A stretch of DNA of 64,000 nucleotides, from contig QNGE01000884.1 of NCBI GenBank assembly GCA_008508345.1, positions 133,418 through 197,417 of the forward strand. The letters are read 5' to 3'. The notes under the pieces were generated by a model. The model ran no database searches. It was not told the origin of the DNA and was given only the letters and a program-made list of their open reading frames with translations. The translations under genes were made by a program, and so were the position numbers. The number at the start of each line of letters is the position of its first letter. Positions within the stretch are counted from its first letter, which is position 1. Shown piece after piece: positions 52,792 through 64,000 of the stretch. This DNA is from Paragonimus westermani. Taxonomy: Eukaryota; Platyhelminthes; Trematoda; Plagiorchiida; Troglotrematidae.

Positions 52792-53011
52792 GTTGAAAAA
52801 TAGATTGAAAATAACCCAACGTTACGAACAGGCCGTTATGTCCTACGTTTCAACCATCTACGGTTGGCTGCACTAGAAGTATTGTAATCGAATTCAATAA
52901 TATTAATGTGAATCCGATCAAAATACTGTTGGTGCAGTCCACCTGAGATGGTTGAAACTTAGGGTATAACAACTTGTTCATAACGCCGTGTTATTCTCAG
53001 TCCATTTTTCA
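52792..53011. repeat. Small perfect-centre inverted repeat (MITE-like)
   Basis: Arms 52,792-52,901 and 52,902-53,011 are reverse complements over about 110 bp at roughly 80% by eye, meeting at TAATATTA with no loop. Matching blocks include GTTTCAACCATCT with AGATGGTTGAAAC, and GAAAATAAC with GTTATTCTC. No coding capacity. It starts about 70 bp after the SINE head. A piece similar to one arm lies at 26,795-26,820. Confidence 0.75.
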
Positions 53012-53579
53012 AAATCCTGATTCCTCAAAATTAGGTCTGTTCTAAGCCCTGCGAGTATTAATCACGTGACGGCCAGTCGTTGTCCGTTGTTCGAAACAGT
53101 GGAGTACGCGCAACACTTCATTATTTAGTTTATATTCCACTGGAGGAGAACGCAGAGCCATGTTCTATGGCTTTCATCTTGGATTTCGATGTCTCCTTTG
53201 GGCATTCGGTTGTTTAGCACAAATTTCTTGAAAAAAGTCGTTTGCAGTTCCTCAAATTTTAGACTTCTACATAAAAGTGTCCAAGGTGTTAGGTAGTGCA
53301 GCTGGTAGACTGCTTCTGGGCAGTTTCCTTCGTCATTCAGCCTATGTCCGTCCGAGGATCAGTTTGACCAGAAGCATGGTCCAGTCGACTTTGTCTTCTC
53401 CGTCTGTAAACACGCAGCGTGCTTCACAGAATAACACCACCAACCACTACTTTGATGCCAAACGTTTCTATATATCTTCCAAATCGGAAAACCTGATATA
53501 GTTAGGAATAGTCATTGGACAAAATGAAATTTTTCGAGGAGTCTTTTGATTACCGATGGTTATTTGGAGGAGTTGGTTG

Positions 53580-53680
53580 ATTTCAAGTTGAACAACCCTC
53601 ACATTCGATCGTAGCCTTCGGATTCAGATGAACTTTTCAACTAAACTCCTTCGAAAAGAAGTTCATTTTATATTGTTCGG
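53580..53680 (+). repeat. MITE-A terminal fragment
   Basis: TTTCAAGTTGAACAACCCTC, then ACATTCGATCGTAGCCTTCG, ATTCAGA and CTCCTTCGAAAAGAA, parallel to the left end of the 30.9 kb element. The right half is not recognisable. Confidence 0.55.
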
Positions 53681-56600
53681 GGATTTGGCTCGCATACATG
53701 GAAAAAAAGCTTGATCACATCAATGAAATATTGATATTACAGCGTGGTAAGCATAGTCTGGCTAACTTCATAGGTCAGTAGATCCATCAAAAGCTGCAAG
53801 CGGTTCCGGTGGTTATTTGGAGTCCATCTGAAAACCGTTTTTTTGTACACGCATATTTCTGTGAACAATTCAGCACTTTGCAACAGCGGAATGTGTGTAT
53901 AAGCTATTCAACCGGCGCTTCCACCATTATTCTTGTTGTTTCGTTGTTATCCACCTGACTAATCGTTTTGACTTAGAAAACAGTGTTCTCTTGTAGATCG
54001 GAAGCCACAATTTAACGACTCAGCATTTAGGAGTATACACCTCAACTGAACCCCAATGACCAAGGATTACCCCGCTTCTCCGTCTCACTCATTAGCAATC
54101 ATGTACTATGAAGATACAAGTTGGTTGCTACAAGTTGAATGCCACCCGTGTCAAGAATGGTCAGGCTTCCTTCCCGTTAAACTCATCATAAGTGCTAACC
54201 CATGCTCCGTAGGAGTCTACGTTGCTGAATTCCGTGACGCTAACTGCCTGTCAAGCAAGAGAAATTGCTGCATATAAACTCCCAACTCATAGCTTGCTTA
54301 CCGCTGTTCAAAAATTCGACCCAAATTGTCACTTTTCTTAGATGTGGCAAAGGGTGTATTCAAGTTAACGTTGCACCCCTCGCAGTGTTGTTCAAGTTAA
54401 CCCGGATAAGCTGGGATGAATTATTCGAGTGACGTGAGACGGATGCAGTGTAAAGCTCCAACCGTTTTGGACTGACCGAGGTAGTTTTTGCTGCCCAGGT
54501 AGACAAGGTGACAAGGTGAAAACGCTAAGTAAATTTGTGAAAACTGAGTAAGATAGCTGGATGTTCGGGACATTTGTGATTATGATCGGTATGAATATTG
54601 TATACTGAAAACTAAAGCTGGGCCGGCCACTAGAATATCTCTTACAGTTTTGCACTTACCTGGAAGTGTTGTGTTTTCTCAATGCTATGGATACGGTTGT
54701 CCTTAAACCTCGCCCTTAGAACACGGCTTAGCCGTGTTGCAAGATTGAGGGCACGAATGTTTCCCTATCACATGCATTCTCTTCAACAATAACGACAATA
54801 GTAATAGTAACGAACTAACAGTCAAAAGTGTTGCCAAGCTGCATTGAAATTGCACAGTCGAATATACGAAAGAAATGAAGTTCCATTATAAGTAAATCCG
54901 AGAAAAGGAAGAGGACTGGAAAACGACATGACAGCCGGTGTACTAGACAGCAACATCCAGATTGTGTGCAACGCGGGACTACAAACAGATAGGCTTTTAC
55001 CGTTCCTCTTCTTCAAGGCCGCACTTCGTTAAGGCCTTTTAGTTTATAGCTGACTGTGCACAGACACCAGAGTAGGGACACTACACAGATTACCTGACTA
55101 TATTTTTGGAAGATAAAATAAATCCAAATCGTCATCTACATCCCCCACATCAAGCCTAATGTTCTCAACATTTCACTCTTGACTTTTGGCAATCCCTTCT
55201 GGATGTCTGTTGTCAATACGTTGACTGGTTAATGTTTATTTTGCATGTTTGGTGTCAGGTAGAAACCCTGATGAACCCTGTGGTTGTTCAAACGTAATTG
55301 ACGATCGGCTTCCTAGATTTCCCCCATACTTTGCAATTTCATATATCCCACGTTACTTCTGCCTCACTCCCAAATCCACATTGTTGACTTGGAAGAGACA
55401 GTCGTGAAAAACCTGAAATTCGGCTAAATGACAACCCGTGACGAAAACAGCAGTCCCAAACGAGGTGAGTGCTGTACTAGCTACGATACGAAGCTTTTCC
55501 CATTGCCCGTAAATTTACCATTTGGACTCAGCCATCTAACCGGCCCACTCTGTAGTATGAAAACTACCCGAAGATCCTCTCGATTCGTTTTAACCCTCCA
55601 ATCGAGATGGTGATTCATTTATCACTTGAACTAATTCATCTACCCATAACCTCCAACGTCCTTGTCATCTGTCTCATAAATTGCAGCTTCCTGTCCAGTT
55701 TCGCTATGTTCCATCAACCCTTCTTTTCCATTCTATGGGAAGGGAGCTTTTTTCCAGGTTGTTCAGTGACAATCACGTCGGACTGTTGAGGTATTTCGCG
55801 TCTTTTGCTAGCCAAATTAACCGTTCTTTTTTTAGCCACACATCTTTCTGTTCGCCAATACACTTCTGTTTTTTACAATAGAAGTGACGGTTAAATTGTC
55901 TTCGTTGCTTCGTTCACTGTTTATGTTGATCGTGCTTTCGGTCCGATTTCTGCATTGATTTTTCGACTAGGTTGATCACGCTGTTTAATATTCAGCTGAC
56001 ATCAGTCATTATTCAGTCTGCTGACCCATCACAGTGGAGCGTTTTTCAGTGAATCACGGTTGAACTTAGTTTCGTTTACATTGTTTGCTACTGTCCAGTT
56101 AAGTAGCGTGACAATCCAGTATATATATATTGTCGTCTCTAACTTTTGATGCCCTGACCGGTTGAGTTACTAAAGTCCCTTAAGCTCTCTGGCGTTGACA
56201 GTTCGTTTCTCAAATATCGATCCGTTGCTCATACTTGCCATTAAGACGTGGTCCTACTGACTACACATTCCTAGACCATACAGTGTCTATTATTGTCATC
56301 ATCGTTATCACCATCAGTCTAAGCAACCGCAGCAACGAACCTAGGCGCGCTTAACTCTGTTGCAATCCTGTACAACACTATATGAAAACACGTTAAACAA
56401 AAGACTTATAACAGTCGTAGACCTAATGGTAAATACACGTGAATGCTCAGAATCTGAGCTTACATACTTGTGGATGTAGTCGACTAGTCAACGGGAATGC
56501 ACACAATTTTTGAGCAACCTACAATTGCAATCCAGTAGTCACTCACCATGTTCGGTAAGGCGCCACACACAGATCGCTCGTTCAGCGGGTTCCACTTTCT

Positions 56601-58721
56601 GGCCTTCTTGAAAATTCCAATTAGATACAATAAGAAAACAGGAGCAATCCCACCACCAATCCTGAATGAATTGCATCCCCTTTCCCACTAAGACACGTTG
56701 GCCAGATGCACACATATCCCAAGCTATTCAACTCACTGTTACTTACTAGTACAATTCGTATGAAAAATCACGGAAGTGCATCAGTATTTACAGCCGTAGT
56801 TACTCCTGAGAATAAACTGGCTAAGTCTCCATTACTCATTTCACAGTTGCTTCCCACGATCATGGTGCGAACAGTTCAGTTGCTTGAACTAAACACACAT
56901 TCAGACAACCAGCCTTAAGCAACACGTCTAATAAATACTGAACGTAGTAGCTGAATACCGTTCTAACCGTTTAACTTCAACGGTATGCGTGAGTTTCAGT
57001 CTGTTACCAGTTCTGTGATGAGGAAATTGTTCCAGTCAGTTCATATCACACATTCCAATGGTAGATTTCATTTTCCTATGTCAAAAACTGCGTTTCAAAA
57101 TCGCGCATTTTAGCGCGTAAAAATATGTAGATTAATAATCTGGCATTTTACGATGCTAGAGGATACAATAAGAACATTTCTGAAGTTCGTTCATCAACAA
57201 GAAAGGGACGTGATTGTTCGGACAGTCGACGAAGTTAAAATACTCAGCCGGTGGATCACGAATAACAAAAGACTGGACGAGTAATTGATGGGCGAAATTC
57301 ATTGAAATGAAACATCAGCCAAACGGACAGAACAAGACAAAACTGAGAAAGATGATGCACTAAAAACCTCGAAGAGTTGTGGGGTGGAATTTCCTTTCAT
57401 AAATACTAAGGTACGGGGGCGCGTAAATATACGAAATGGACTAGTAACATCGTCAAATATTAGGTGACTGTAGCTGCTATCATTTAAATGAAAAAGCACT
57501 ACTGATGACGAAATACATCAGGCAGCAGAGAACAATTCAAAAATCAGCGTTAAACTTTGGAAAAAAATCATCGCAAATGATGGATCAAAGATGAAAGATA
57601 TTCAACGAATCGAGAGTAAAATTTCGCTCCAAATCATTGCATCAAATGTTGCACAACCCGGATAATAATAACGGATAGAAGCATCCGACACAGATGAGAC
57701 CGAAAACGATTCATTAGAAACCAGGTCAAAAGTGCGTAAAGTTGACACACTAGCCTAGGTTTACTCGGGAATATTGTTGTAAAGTCAAACAACCTGAATT
57801 CAAACATTCACAATTAGTCACATGTCACGTTCTCGTAAACAGCTCAGTCTGGGCATTTTAAAAGGAAACATTATACTGGAGGTTCTCTCTTGGTAGACAC
57901 CGTCATATACCTGTCTCATTCACATATAGGAAACCGTGTTGACCATTGCGCCATCAACCTCATAGCAACAACGACACAATGAAACATGACACACATTTGT
58001 TGCTGTAGCCAAAAATCCATGACCACCGACTGAAATCGGAAAACGAGGACTGAAAGTTGGCTAGAATCGGTGAGAAATCACCACGCTGGGCAAAAAGAAT
58101 CGAAGTGAACAAGAAGAGGATTTTAGTTGAGTGCCCATACTGAAATCAAATTCCGACAGAATTGAACTCAATATCGTAATACCATCTCATCAAGTAATCA
58201 TGACCATCACCATAAGTTGAACTAATAATTATATATGGATTGATGAAAAAAGCCTCTTTAGATATGTAAAAACTGGTTATCAATGAAATTGCCGTTCAGC
58301 GCGTTTGGAACATGAGATTGTGTCAATTTCTAATCGGTTGAGTTCATCGTATGATTGCCAGTCGCAACTGAATATGAAGTTGTTCCGAGAGTGACCTCAG
58401 AACGAAAATTAGAAATGATGTTTCTACCTACATTGTTCAACCCAATTGACGACTGGCAGACAAGCAAGCACGCACGCTGACGTGTGGTAGAGTGTTGTGG
58501 GGAACAAGTTGGAGACTCAGGCAATCCGATATTGAGCAGGATACGGAAGTAAATTCATCACACAGGGGAGAAACAGCGAATCACATTACCCAGACGGGCA
58601 CAATCAGATAGAAGTGCACTCGACGTTAAACCGATAACCTCAGTGCGCTTTCGTCGTAATTATAACAGTAAAGTACAAGCACATGAACAATTACTGATGA
58701 GTAGTCGGGGATTTGGTTTAT

Positions 58722-58785
58722 TTTCAAGTTGACCATCACTCACATTTGATCGCAGCGTTCGCATTCAGATGGTTGTTATGTGCGG
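58722..58785 (+). repeat. MITE-A terminal fragment
   Basis: TTTTCAAGTTGACCATCACT, then CACATTTGATCGCAG and GTTCGCATTCAGATGG, parallel to the left end of the 30.9 kb element; ends abruptly. Confidence 0.5.
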
Positions 58786-60390
58786 CGAATTTGACACAGA
58801 GGTTCACGCTCAATCTGATGACTTTTCATCAACAGGTAGCTCATAATAAGCAACACCAAAATGACAAACTTAGTCATTGTTCGCCTACGCTGAACCGTCT
58901 GGTGTACTCTAAGTTTGTAAGCCACAATAATGTAAGTTTCCAGTTATTATGTTCTTACTTTGAATACCTGGATAAAAGCGAGTGAATAATCGTTCATCAT
59001 GATAACAGGCAAAAACATTCACTCAACTAATTGGTGAGTTGCAGAGGAATTGTGCCACAGAGTAATGAACAACACTCACATTTGACTGGGCTGCAGGAGT
59101 AAGGTAAAATTTTCAACAAGTGCTTTCAAAATGAACCTGTGGACCTGAATTACGGTTCTGTCAGACGTCGTCGGTAGTGTTTGTTCTTGTGGCTGCCACC
59201 TCATCAGGCATGATGGAATTACCGTATGCAACAGCCTAGTCGCGGTTGCATGCGAGTAATGTTCAGGGTTTCTAAAACATATCAGAAGTGAGACGCAACA
59301 AACATCATATCTACTCCAGTCGGACACCGTGAAATGAGCAATGCTCCCTCACACCGAAGTCACAGAATTCACTAGTCCCTACCGCACAGTTAGATCAGGA
59401 AGTGCAATCAGGCATTCGATTTTTGTATGCTCAACATGACACGATTGATTGCGTCTCAAATGCACATGGGTTAAGTCCAACTCTTCTACTTCAGAGTGGA
59501 TGAAGCACACTGATCAAAGGTCATTAATAAGATGATATGACAAGAGAGCAGAGCTTTGGTGGTTAGTAAAACACTGGTCGCATACAGTTGTAACTATGCA
59601 ATCTGTTGAAGTATCTCGGGTCTGGTGTCTGACCGCTCCTCTTTCAATGTGCCTTTCGAACAAATGTTCGCAAATCCTGTGCCGTGCATCAACAATGCAC
59701 ATTAGGATCGCCAATGTTAGCCACCTGCCAGAGGACAAACAGAATGAGCAAAGCATTTCCAACTGTTCGTATCTGCAACGAAAAGGTTCTCTTCCCCACT
59801 CTTGCCAACTAGATCAGACATCTTTATTGCTTCCACAGAAAAAACGCCTCTGTAGTTTATCGTGAACTGGCGGTATCATCAGTAAAATGAGAGAGAAAAT
59901 AATATTTGTCCCGTCTGCCACCAAACAATAACCCGAATGTATGCCTCATTATGCGTGGCAGCTGTGATCGCACGGAACGCTAGGGAGAGTCTGATAATTG
60001 TCTCTGGGGTGTTGAGTGTGTATAATCAGATGGCTTCCTAATGACTATTTAATAGAACAAAAATGCAAAATCCCACAATCCACTCATCTTCTATCTTGTC
60101 TATTCACAAGCTCGCACAATTTTGTCAAGCCTCAAATGCACCCGTTCAAGGTATTCGCAAACTCACTCTGTCCTCAGTAATCATAACGCTTTTCTTCGTA
60201 GTCCCTGCTAATAGTGGTATGGACACAAACACGCAGGTTTCCTGCATGCGAATTATTGTCTGGTGAAGGATTGTTATTCAACGTATGTATGTACGGATTG
60301 CTCGACTCTATTCGCCAGTAGCTGCTTAGGTCGATGTGCGTTTCAAGCCGATCGGTTAGTGAATTTCTGATGAATAATCAAGGATTTAGT

Positions 60391-60860
60391 CAACATCCGG
60401 TTGAACACCATTCGCGTTTGATCGCACCACATACATTCGGACAGACTTGCCAACCAAATCCCCGACCGCCGATCGGTAATCTGAAATATCGCCTAGCAGA
60501 TTTGATGAGATCGACGATCTGGATCAGTCTGGGTGACAATGATCGATTGACTATTGACTGGAGTTGACAAGGCAGTTACTGTGTCTCCTATCGAGACGAT
60601 CGGGAAACACAATCGTTACTCATATGTGGAAGTGTTTGAGCATTCAGGTATGATAATTCGGTCGTGACTGATGTGAGGTGATTGGAACATTATTCAACAT
60701 TGTTGCCTCATGAAAGCGTGGTCGCAGTTCCGATGCTAGTCGTGGCAAATGTATGCACTAGTGATGAACTCCATTAAGAACAGAACTCGAGTTTGATGCG
60801 ACTTTTCGGAAGACTCTGACTGGGATATCTGTGGGAATGCGACAGCGACGATCAGTTTTT
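60391..60860. mobile_element. MITE-A copy in left palindrome arm
   Basis: Left end CCGGTTGAACACCATTCGCG, then TTTGATCGC and CATTCGGACAGACTTGCCAA. The inner part is AGTTACTGTGTCTCCTATCG, and the right half runs in reverse to GGGAATGCGAC near 60,842. Order and inversion match the full element at 30,890-31,429. Its mirror image is at 62,875-63,344. Confidence 0.6.
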
Positions 60861-61786
60861 GATGACATTCCATACCAAAAAACTTTTTGTCTAACCCTTT
60901 TCGTCTGCGGTTCAGGCAATATGTTTTCGCAAGTGATTGCGAACAATTGGACCATTTGCGAAAGATTTTACTCTTTGGTACCCCGAACATATTATAATCT
61001 CATTTCGTGTGCATGAAAATAGTCTTTCTCACAGCAAATTCGACGGTGTGGCTAATTTTCTACAGGCTTCATGAATGAATTTTAATGAGAACGTAGAAAA
61101 CAGGAAAGGAAACTGCAAACTTGATGACGGCTTCTGCATTGGTGTAAGCGTTTTAGATTAAAGCATCGAGTTAGAGTTTCGTAACTGTTATAGTTCACCC
61201 GTCGTAAATGAATTTGCCACACCCTAGACTTACTCTTTGGTTCACATCCTTGTGGGGCAACCGTACTGGCTACTGCATCATTAGGTACGAAGGAAGTTCT
61301 AAAGGTAATGACTGAAAATTCTGTCTGATTACGATAGCTGCGATAAGACGGGGGCAATATTTAATTCTGCTTGTGATCTTCACTAATGCGGAAAGTATTT
61401 GTAATGTCTGCTATATTTTAGTTATCGGCTATGAACGGCTAAAACGAAGAAGTTGAACAGATCTGGCGGACCAGTTGAATTCCCATTGGAAATTATCATC
61501 TTCTTGAGTATTAAAGCCGTTTATAGGATCAGAGCACCATCTATAACTTCCACACATTTCCATCGACGATCAGTAATTTTGGGCAAATAGCGTGTTTTAG
61601 ATCCCAACCTCAAACCCATCGGTAAGTTGAAGGTGGGTCATCTTTAATAGGCTCTTGTGGTTTCATAGAGGACAGAAAGACCTTTCACCGTTTTTCACAG
61701 TGTTTTTCACGGAAATTCAGGTTGGACGGTTGATAGGAATAAAATCAAATGAGTGGAAGTAAATAAAATGAAGTGTTTTGGTATTG

Positions 61787-61859
61787 ATATGTTCGCCGAG
61801 CTTGGCTTTCAGGTTGCAAACGTCTCATCACCAGGCGAGGTGACATCATCAGTGCGTAA
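61787..61859 (-). repeat. PLE terminus, left side of palindrome hinge
   Basis: On the minus strand it matches the PLE-C end from TTACGCACTGATGATG to GCGAACATATCAATACCA. Only the terminal ~75-100 bp of the element are present. The outer edge matches the edge seen at 47,692, so this is a true element end. Confidence 0.8.
61809..61859 (-). ncRNA. Hammerhead-like motif, left hinge copy, GAAAC box mutated
   Basis: CTGATGA is intact and the stem II and stem I sequences are kept, but GAAAC reads GAGAC (change at 61,824). The second A of the GAA box is part of the catalytic core, so cleavage should be lost. Confidence 0.6.
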
Positions 61860-61861
61860 AT

Positions 61862-61948
61862 ATTCGCTGAAACACTTACGCACTTATGATGTCACCTCGC
61901 CTGGTGATGAAACGTTTGCAACCTAAAAGCCAAGCTCGGCGAACATAT
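61862..61948 (+). repeat. PLE terminus, right side of palindrome hinge
   Basis: Matches PLE-C from ATTCGCTGAAACACTTACGC to GCGAACATATCAATACCA. It keeps about 12 bp more of the element's inner side than the left copy; those bases form the non-palindromic hinge. Confidence 0.8.
61876..61926 (+). ncRNA. Hammerhead-like motif, right hinge copy, CTGATGA box mutated
   Basis: GAAAC (61,909-61,913) and the stems are intact, but CTGATGA reads CTTATGA (61,883-61,889). The changed G corresponds to G5 of the hammerhead core, which is normally essential. Stem I TTACGCA/TGCAACCTAA is kept. Confidence 0.6.
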
Positions 61949-62874
61949 CAATACCAAAACACTTCATTTTATTTACTTCCACTCATTTGATTTTATTCCT
62001 ATCAACCGTCCAACCTGAATTTCCGTGAAAAACACTGTGAAAAACGGTGAAAGGTCTTTCTGTCCTCTATGAAACCACAAGAGCCTATTAAAGATGACCC
62101 ACCTTCAACTTACCGATGGGTTTGAGGTTGGGATCTAAAACACGCTATTTGCCCAAACTTACTGATCGTCGATGGAAATGTGTGGAAGTTATAGATGGTG
62201 CTCTGATCCTATAAACGGCTTTAATACTCAAGAAGATGATAATTTCCAATGGGAATTCAACTGGTCCGCCAGATCTGTTCAACTTCTTCGTTTTAGCCGT
62301 TCATAGCCGATAACTAAAATATAGCAGACATTACAAATACTTTCCGCATTAGTGAAGATCACAAGCAGAATTAAATATTGCCCCCGTCTTATCGCAGCTA
62401 TCGTAATCAGACAGAATTTTCAGTCATTACCTTTAGAACTTCCTTCGTACCTAATGATGCAGTAGCCAGTACGGTTGCCCCACAAGGATGTGAACCAAAG
62501 AGTAAGTCTAGGGTGTGGCAAATTCATTTACGACGGGTGAACTATAACAGTTACGAAACTCTAACTCGATGCTTTAATCTAAAACGCTTACACCAATGCA
62601 GAAGCCGTCATCAAGTTTGCAGTTTCCTTTCCTGTTTTCTACGTTCTCATTAAAATTCATTCATGAAGCCTGTAGAAAATTAGCCACACCGTCGAATTTG
62701 CTGTGAGAAAGACTATTTTCATGCACACGAAATGAGATTATAATATGTTCGGGGTACCAAAGAGTAAAATCTTTCGCAAATGGTCCAATTGTTCGCAATC
62801 ACTTGCGAAAACATATTGCCTGAACCGCAGACGAAAAGGGTTAGACAAAAAGTTTTTTGGTATGGAATGTCATC

Positions 62875-63344
62875 AAAAACTGATCGTCGCTGTCGCATTC
62901 CCACAGATATCCCAGTCAGAGTCTTCCGAAAAGTCGCATCAAACTCGAGTTCTGTTCTTAATGGAGTTCATCACTAGTGCATACATTTGCCACGACTAGC
63001 ATCGGAACTGCGACCACGCTTTCATGAGGCAACAATGTTGAATAATGTTCCAATCACCTCACATCAGTCACGACCGAATTATCATACCTGAATGCTCAAA
63101 CACTTCCACATATGAGTAACGATTGTGTTTCCCGATCGTCTCGATAGGAGACACAGTAACTGCCTTGTCAACTCCAGTCAATAGTCAATCGATCATTGTC
63201 ACCCAGACTGATCCAGATCGTCGATCTCATCAAATCTGCTAGGCGATATTTCAGATTACCGATCGGCGGTCGGGGATTTGGTTGGCAAGTCTGTCCGAAT
63301 GTATGTGGTGCGATCAAACGCGAATGGTGTTCAACCGGATGTTG
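62875..63344. mobile_element. MITE-A copy in right palindrome arm
   Basis: Exact mirror of the copy at 60,391-60,860 as part of the palindrome, so it is not an independent insertion. Confidence 0.6.
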
Positions 63345-64000
63345 ACTAAATCCTTGATTATTCATCAGAAATTCACTAACCGATCGGCTTGAAACGCACA
63401 TCGACCTAAGCAGCTACTGGCGAATAGAGTCGAGCAATCCGTACATACATACGTTGAATAACAATCCTTCACCAGACAATAATTCGCATGCAGGAAACCT
63501 GCGTGTTTGTGTCCATACCACTATTAGCAGGGACTACGAAGAAAAGCGTTATGATTACTGAGGACAGAGTGAGTTTGCGAATACCTTGAACGGGTGCATT
63601 TGAGGCTTGACAAAATTGTGCGAGCTTGTGAATAGACAAGATAGAAGATGAGTGGATTGTGGGATTTTGCATTTTTGTTCTATTAAATAGTCATTAGGAA
63701 GCCATCTGATTATACACACTCAACACCCCAGAGACAATTATCAGACTCTCCCTAGCGTTCCGTGCGATCACAGCTGCCACGCATAATGAGGCATACATTC
63801 GGGTTATTGTTTGGTGGCAGACGGGACAAATATTATTTTCTCTCTCATTTTACTGATGATACCGCCAGTTCACGATAAACTACAGAGGCGTTTTTTCTGT
63901 GGAAGCAATAAAGATGTCTGATCTAGTTGGCAAGAGTGGGGAAGAGAACCTTTTCGTTGCAGATACGAACAGTTGGAAATGCTTTGCTCATTCTGTTTGT

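Larger units (their letters stand above)
53012..59734. other. No gene recognised; MITE-A ends and a possible PLE 5' relic
   Basis: An open frame at 53,277-53,501 begins at GTG and is arginine-rich with a presequence-like start, but has no ATG and no recognised partner exon. At 55,941-55,956 there is a 16-bp identity (GTCCGATTTCTGCATT) with 41,560-41,575 inside the PLE-B 5' region, with weaker similarity around it. MITE-A ends are listed separately. Confidence 0.35.
59735..61867 (+). repeat. Left arm of giant palindrome
   Basis: Each position x matches the complement of position 123,735-x. I compared several long blocks (59,735-59,760, 60,063-60,567, 60,736-61,867). Apart from the 14 bp at the hinge, I found mismatches only at pairs 61,860/61,875, 61,850/61,885, 61,824/61,911, 61,810/61,925 and 61,577/62,158. 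The arm contains a MITE-A copy and a PLE end and no recognised gene. The true left limit may lie further left, because its mirror is outside the window. Confidence 0.95.
61868..64000 (-). repeat. Right arm of giant palindrome (cut by window end)
   Basis: Reverse complement of 59,735-61,867, reaching the last base of the window, so the arm is at least 2,133 bp and its end is unseen. Short open frames here simply mirror those of the left arm. Confidence 0.95.

Noticed and set aside
53277..53501. Open frame with arginine-rich, mitochondrial-presequence-like start
   Set aside because: It begins at GTG without an ATG, has no recognised continuation, and an AG 20-30 bp upstream is not enough to call an exon.
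60063..60990. Several open frames in the palindrome arms that occur twice with identical peptides
   Set aside because: The identity comes from the palindrome and not from selection on protein; no domain is recognisable.
1..64000. CRISPR array, bacterial operon, phage or integron structure
   Set aside because: No regularly spaced repeats, ribosome-binding sites or collinear gene runs; the retroelements and splice-like signals indicate a eukaryote.

Overview
This window looks like repeat-rich, gene-poor DNA from a eukaryote, most likely a digenean trematode (fluke). The reasons are several decayed Penelope-like retroelements (PLEs) of more than one lineage, hammerhead-ribozyme-like ends of the kind known from PLEs, a CR1/RTE-like LINE relic, tRNA-derived SINE-like repeats, and short reading frames on both strands without operons or bacterial signals. 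The species assignment is inference. Base composition looks moderately AT-rich by eye and was not counted. I recognise no complete host gene; the window may be intergenic or intronic.

Layout. 1-3.66 kb: nothing recognised. 3.66-4.91 kb: a 5'-truncated PLE carrying a GIY-YIG endonuclease that seems to be split by a 448-bp GT-AG intron; the copy is bracketed by about 105-bp inverted repeats. 6.34-6.42 kb and 52.64-52.72 kb: tRNA-like SINE heads. About 8.15 kb (minus): a decayed hammerhead/PLE end. 9.7-31.4 kb: scattered pieces of a foldback element (here MITE-A), with one full copy at 30.89-31.43 kb, plus a 42-bp exact direct duplication at 28.06/28.31 kb and one weak exon candidate at 24.65-24.87 kb (minus). 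33.05-34.47 kb: LINE relic. 36.94-37.10 kb: PLE endonuclease tail. 40.09-41.6 kb (minus): broken PLE reverse transcriptase. 46.16-47.69 kb: the best-preserved PLE (reverse transcriptase, GIY-YIG endonuclease, TATA-like box, hammerhead-like motif), broken by a stop and frameshifts. 48.2-48.6 kb: very decayed reverse-transcriptase relic. 52.79-53.01 kb: a second small inverted-repeat element.

The most striking structure is 59,735-64,000. Every base position x has its reverse complement at 123,735-x, so the end of the window is a giant palindrome whose right side runs off the edge. The arms are at least 2,133 bp. I found only five mirror-pair mismatches outside the 14-bp hinge, four of them within about 60 bp of the centre. 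The hinge is made of two head-to-head PLE ends, each with a hammerhead-like core, and each core carries a different mutation at a position normally essential for cleavage. The palindrome may be a real inverted duplication or an assembly fold-back.

The elements do not form a pathway. They record repeated retrotransposition and rearrangement of PLE ends, with non-autonomous repeats in between.
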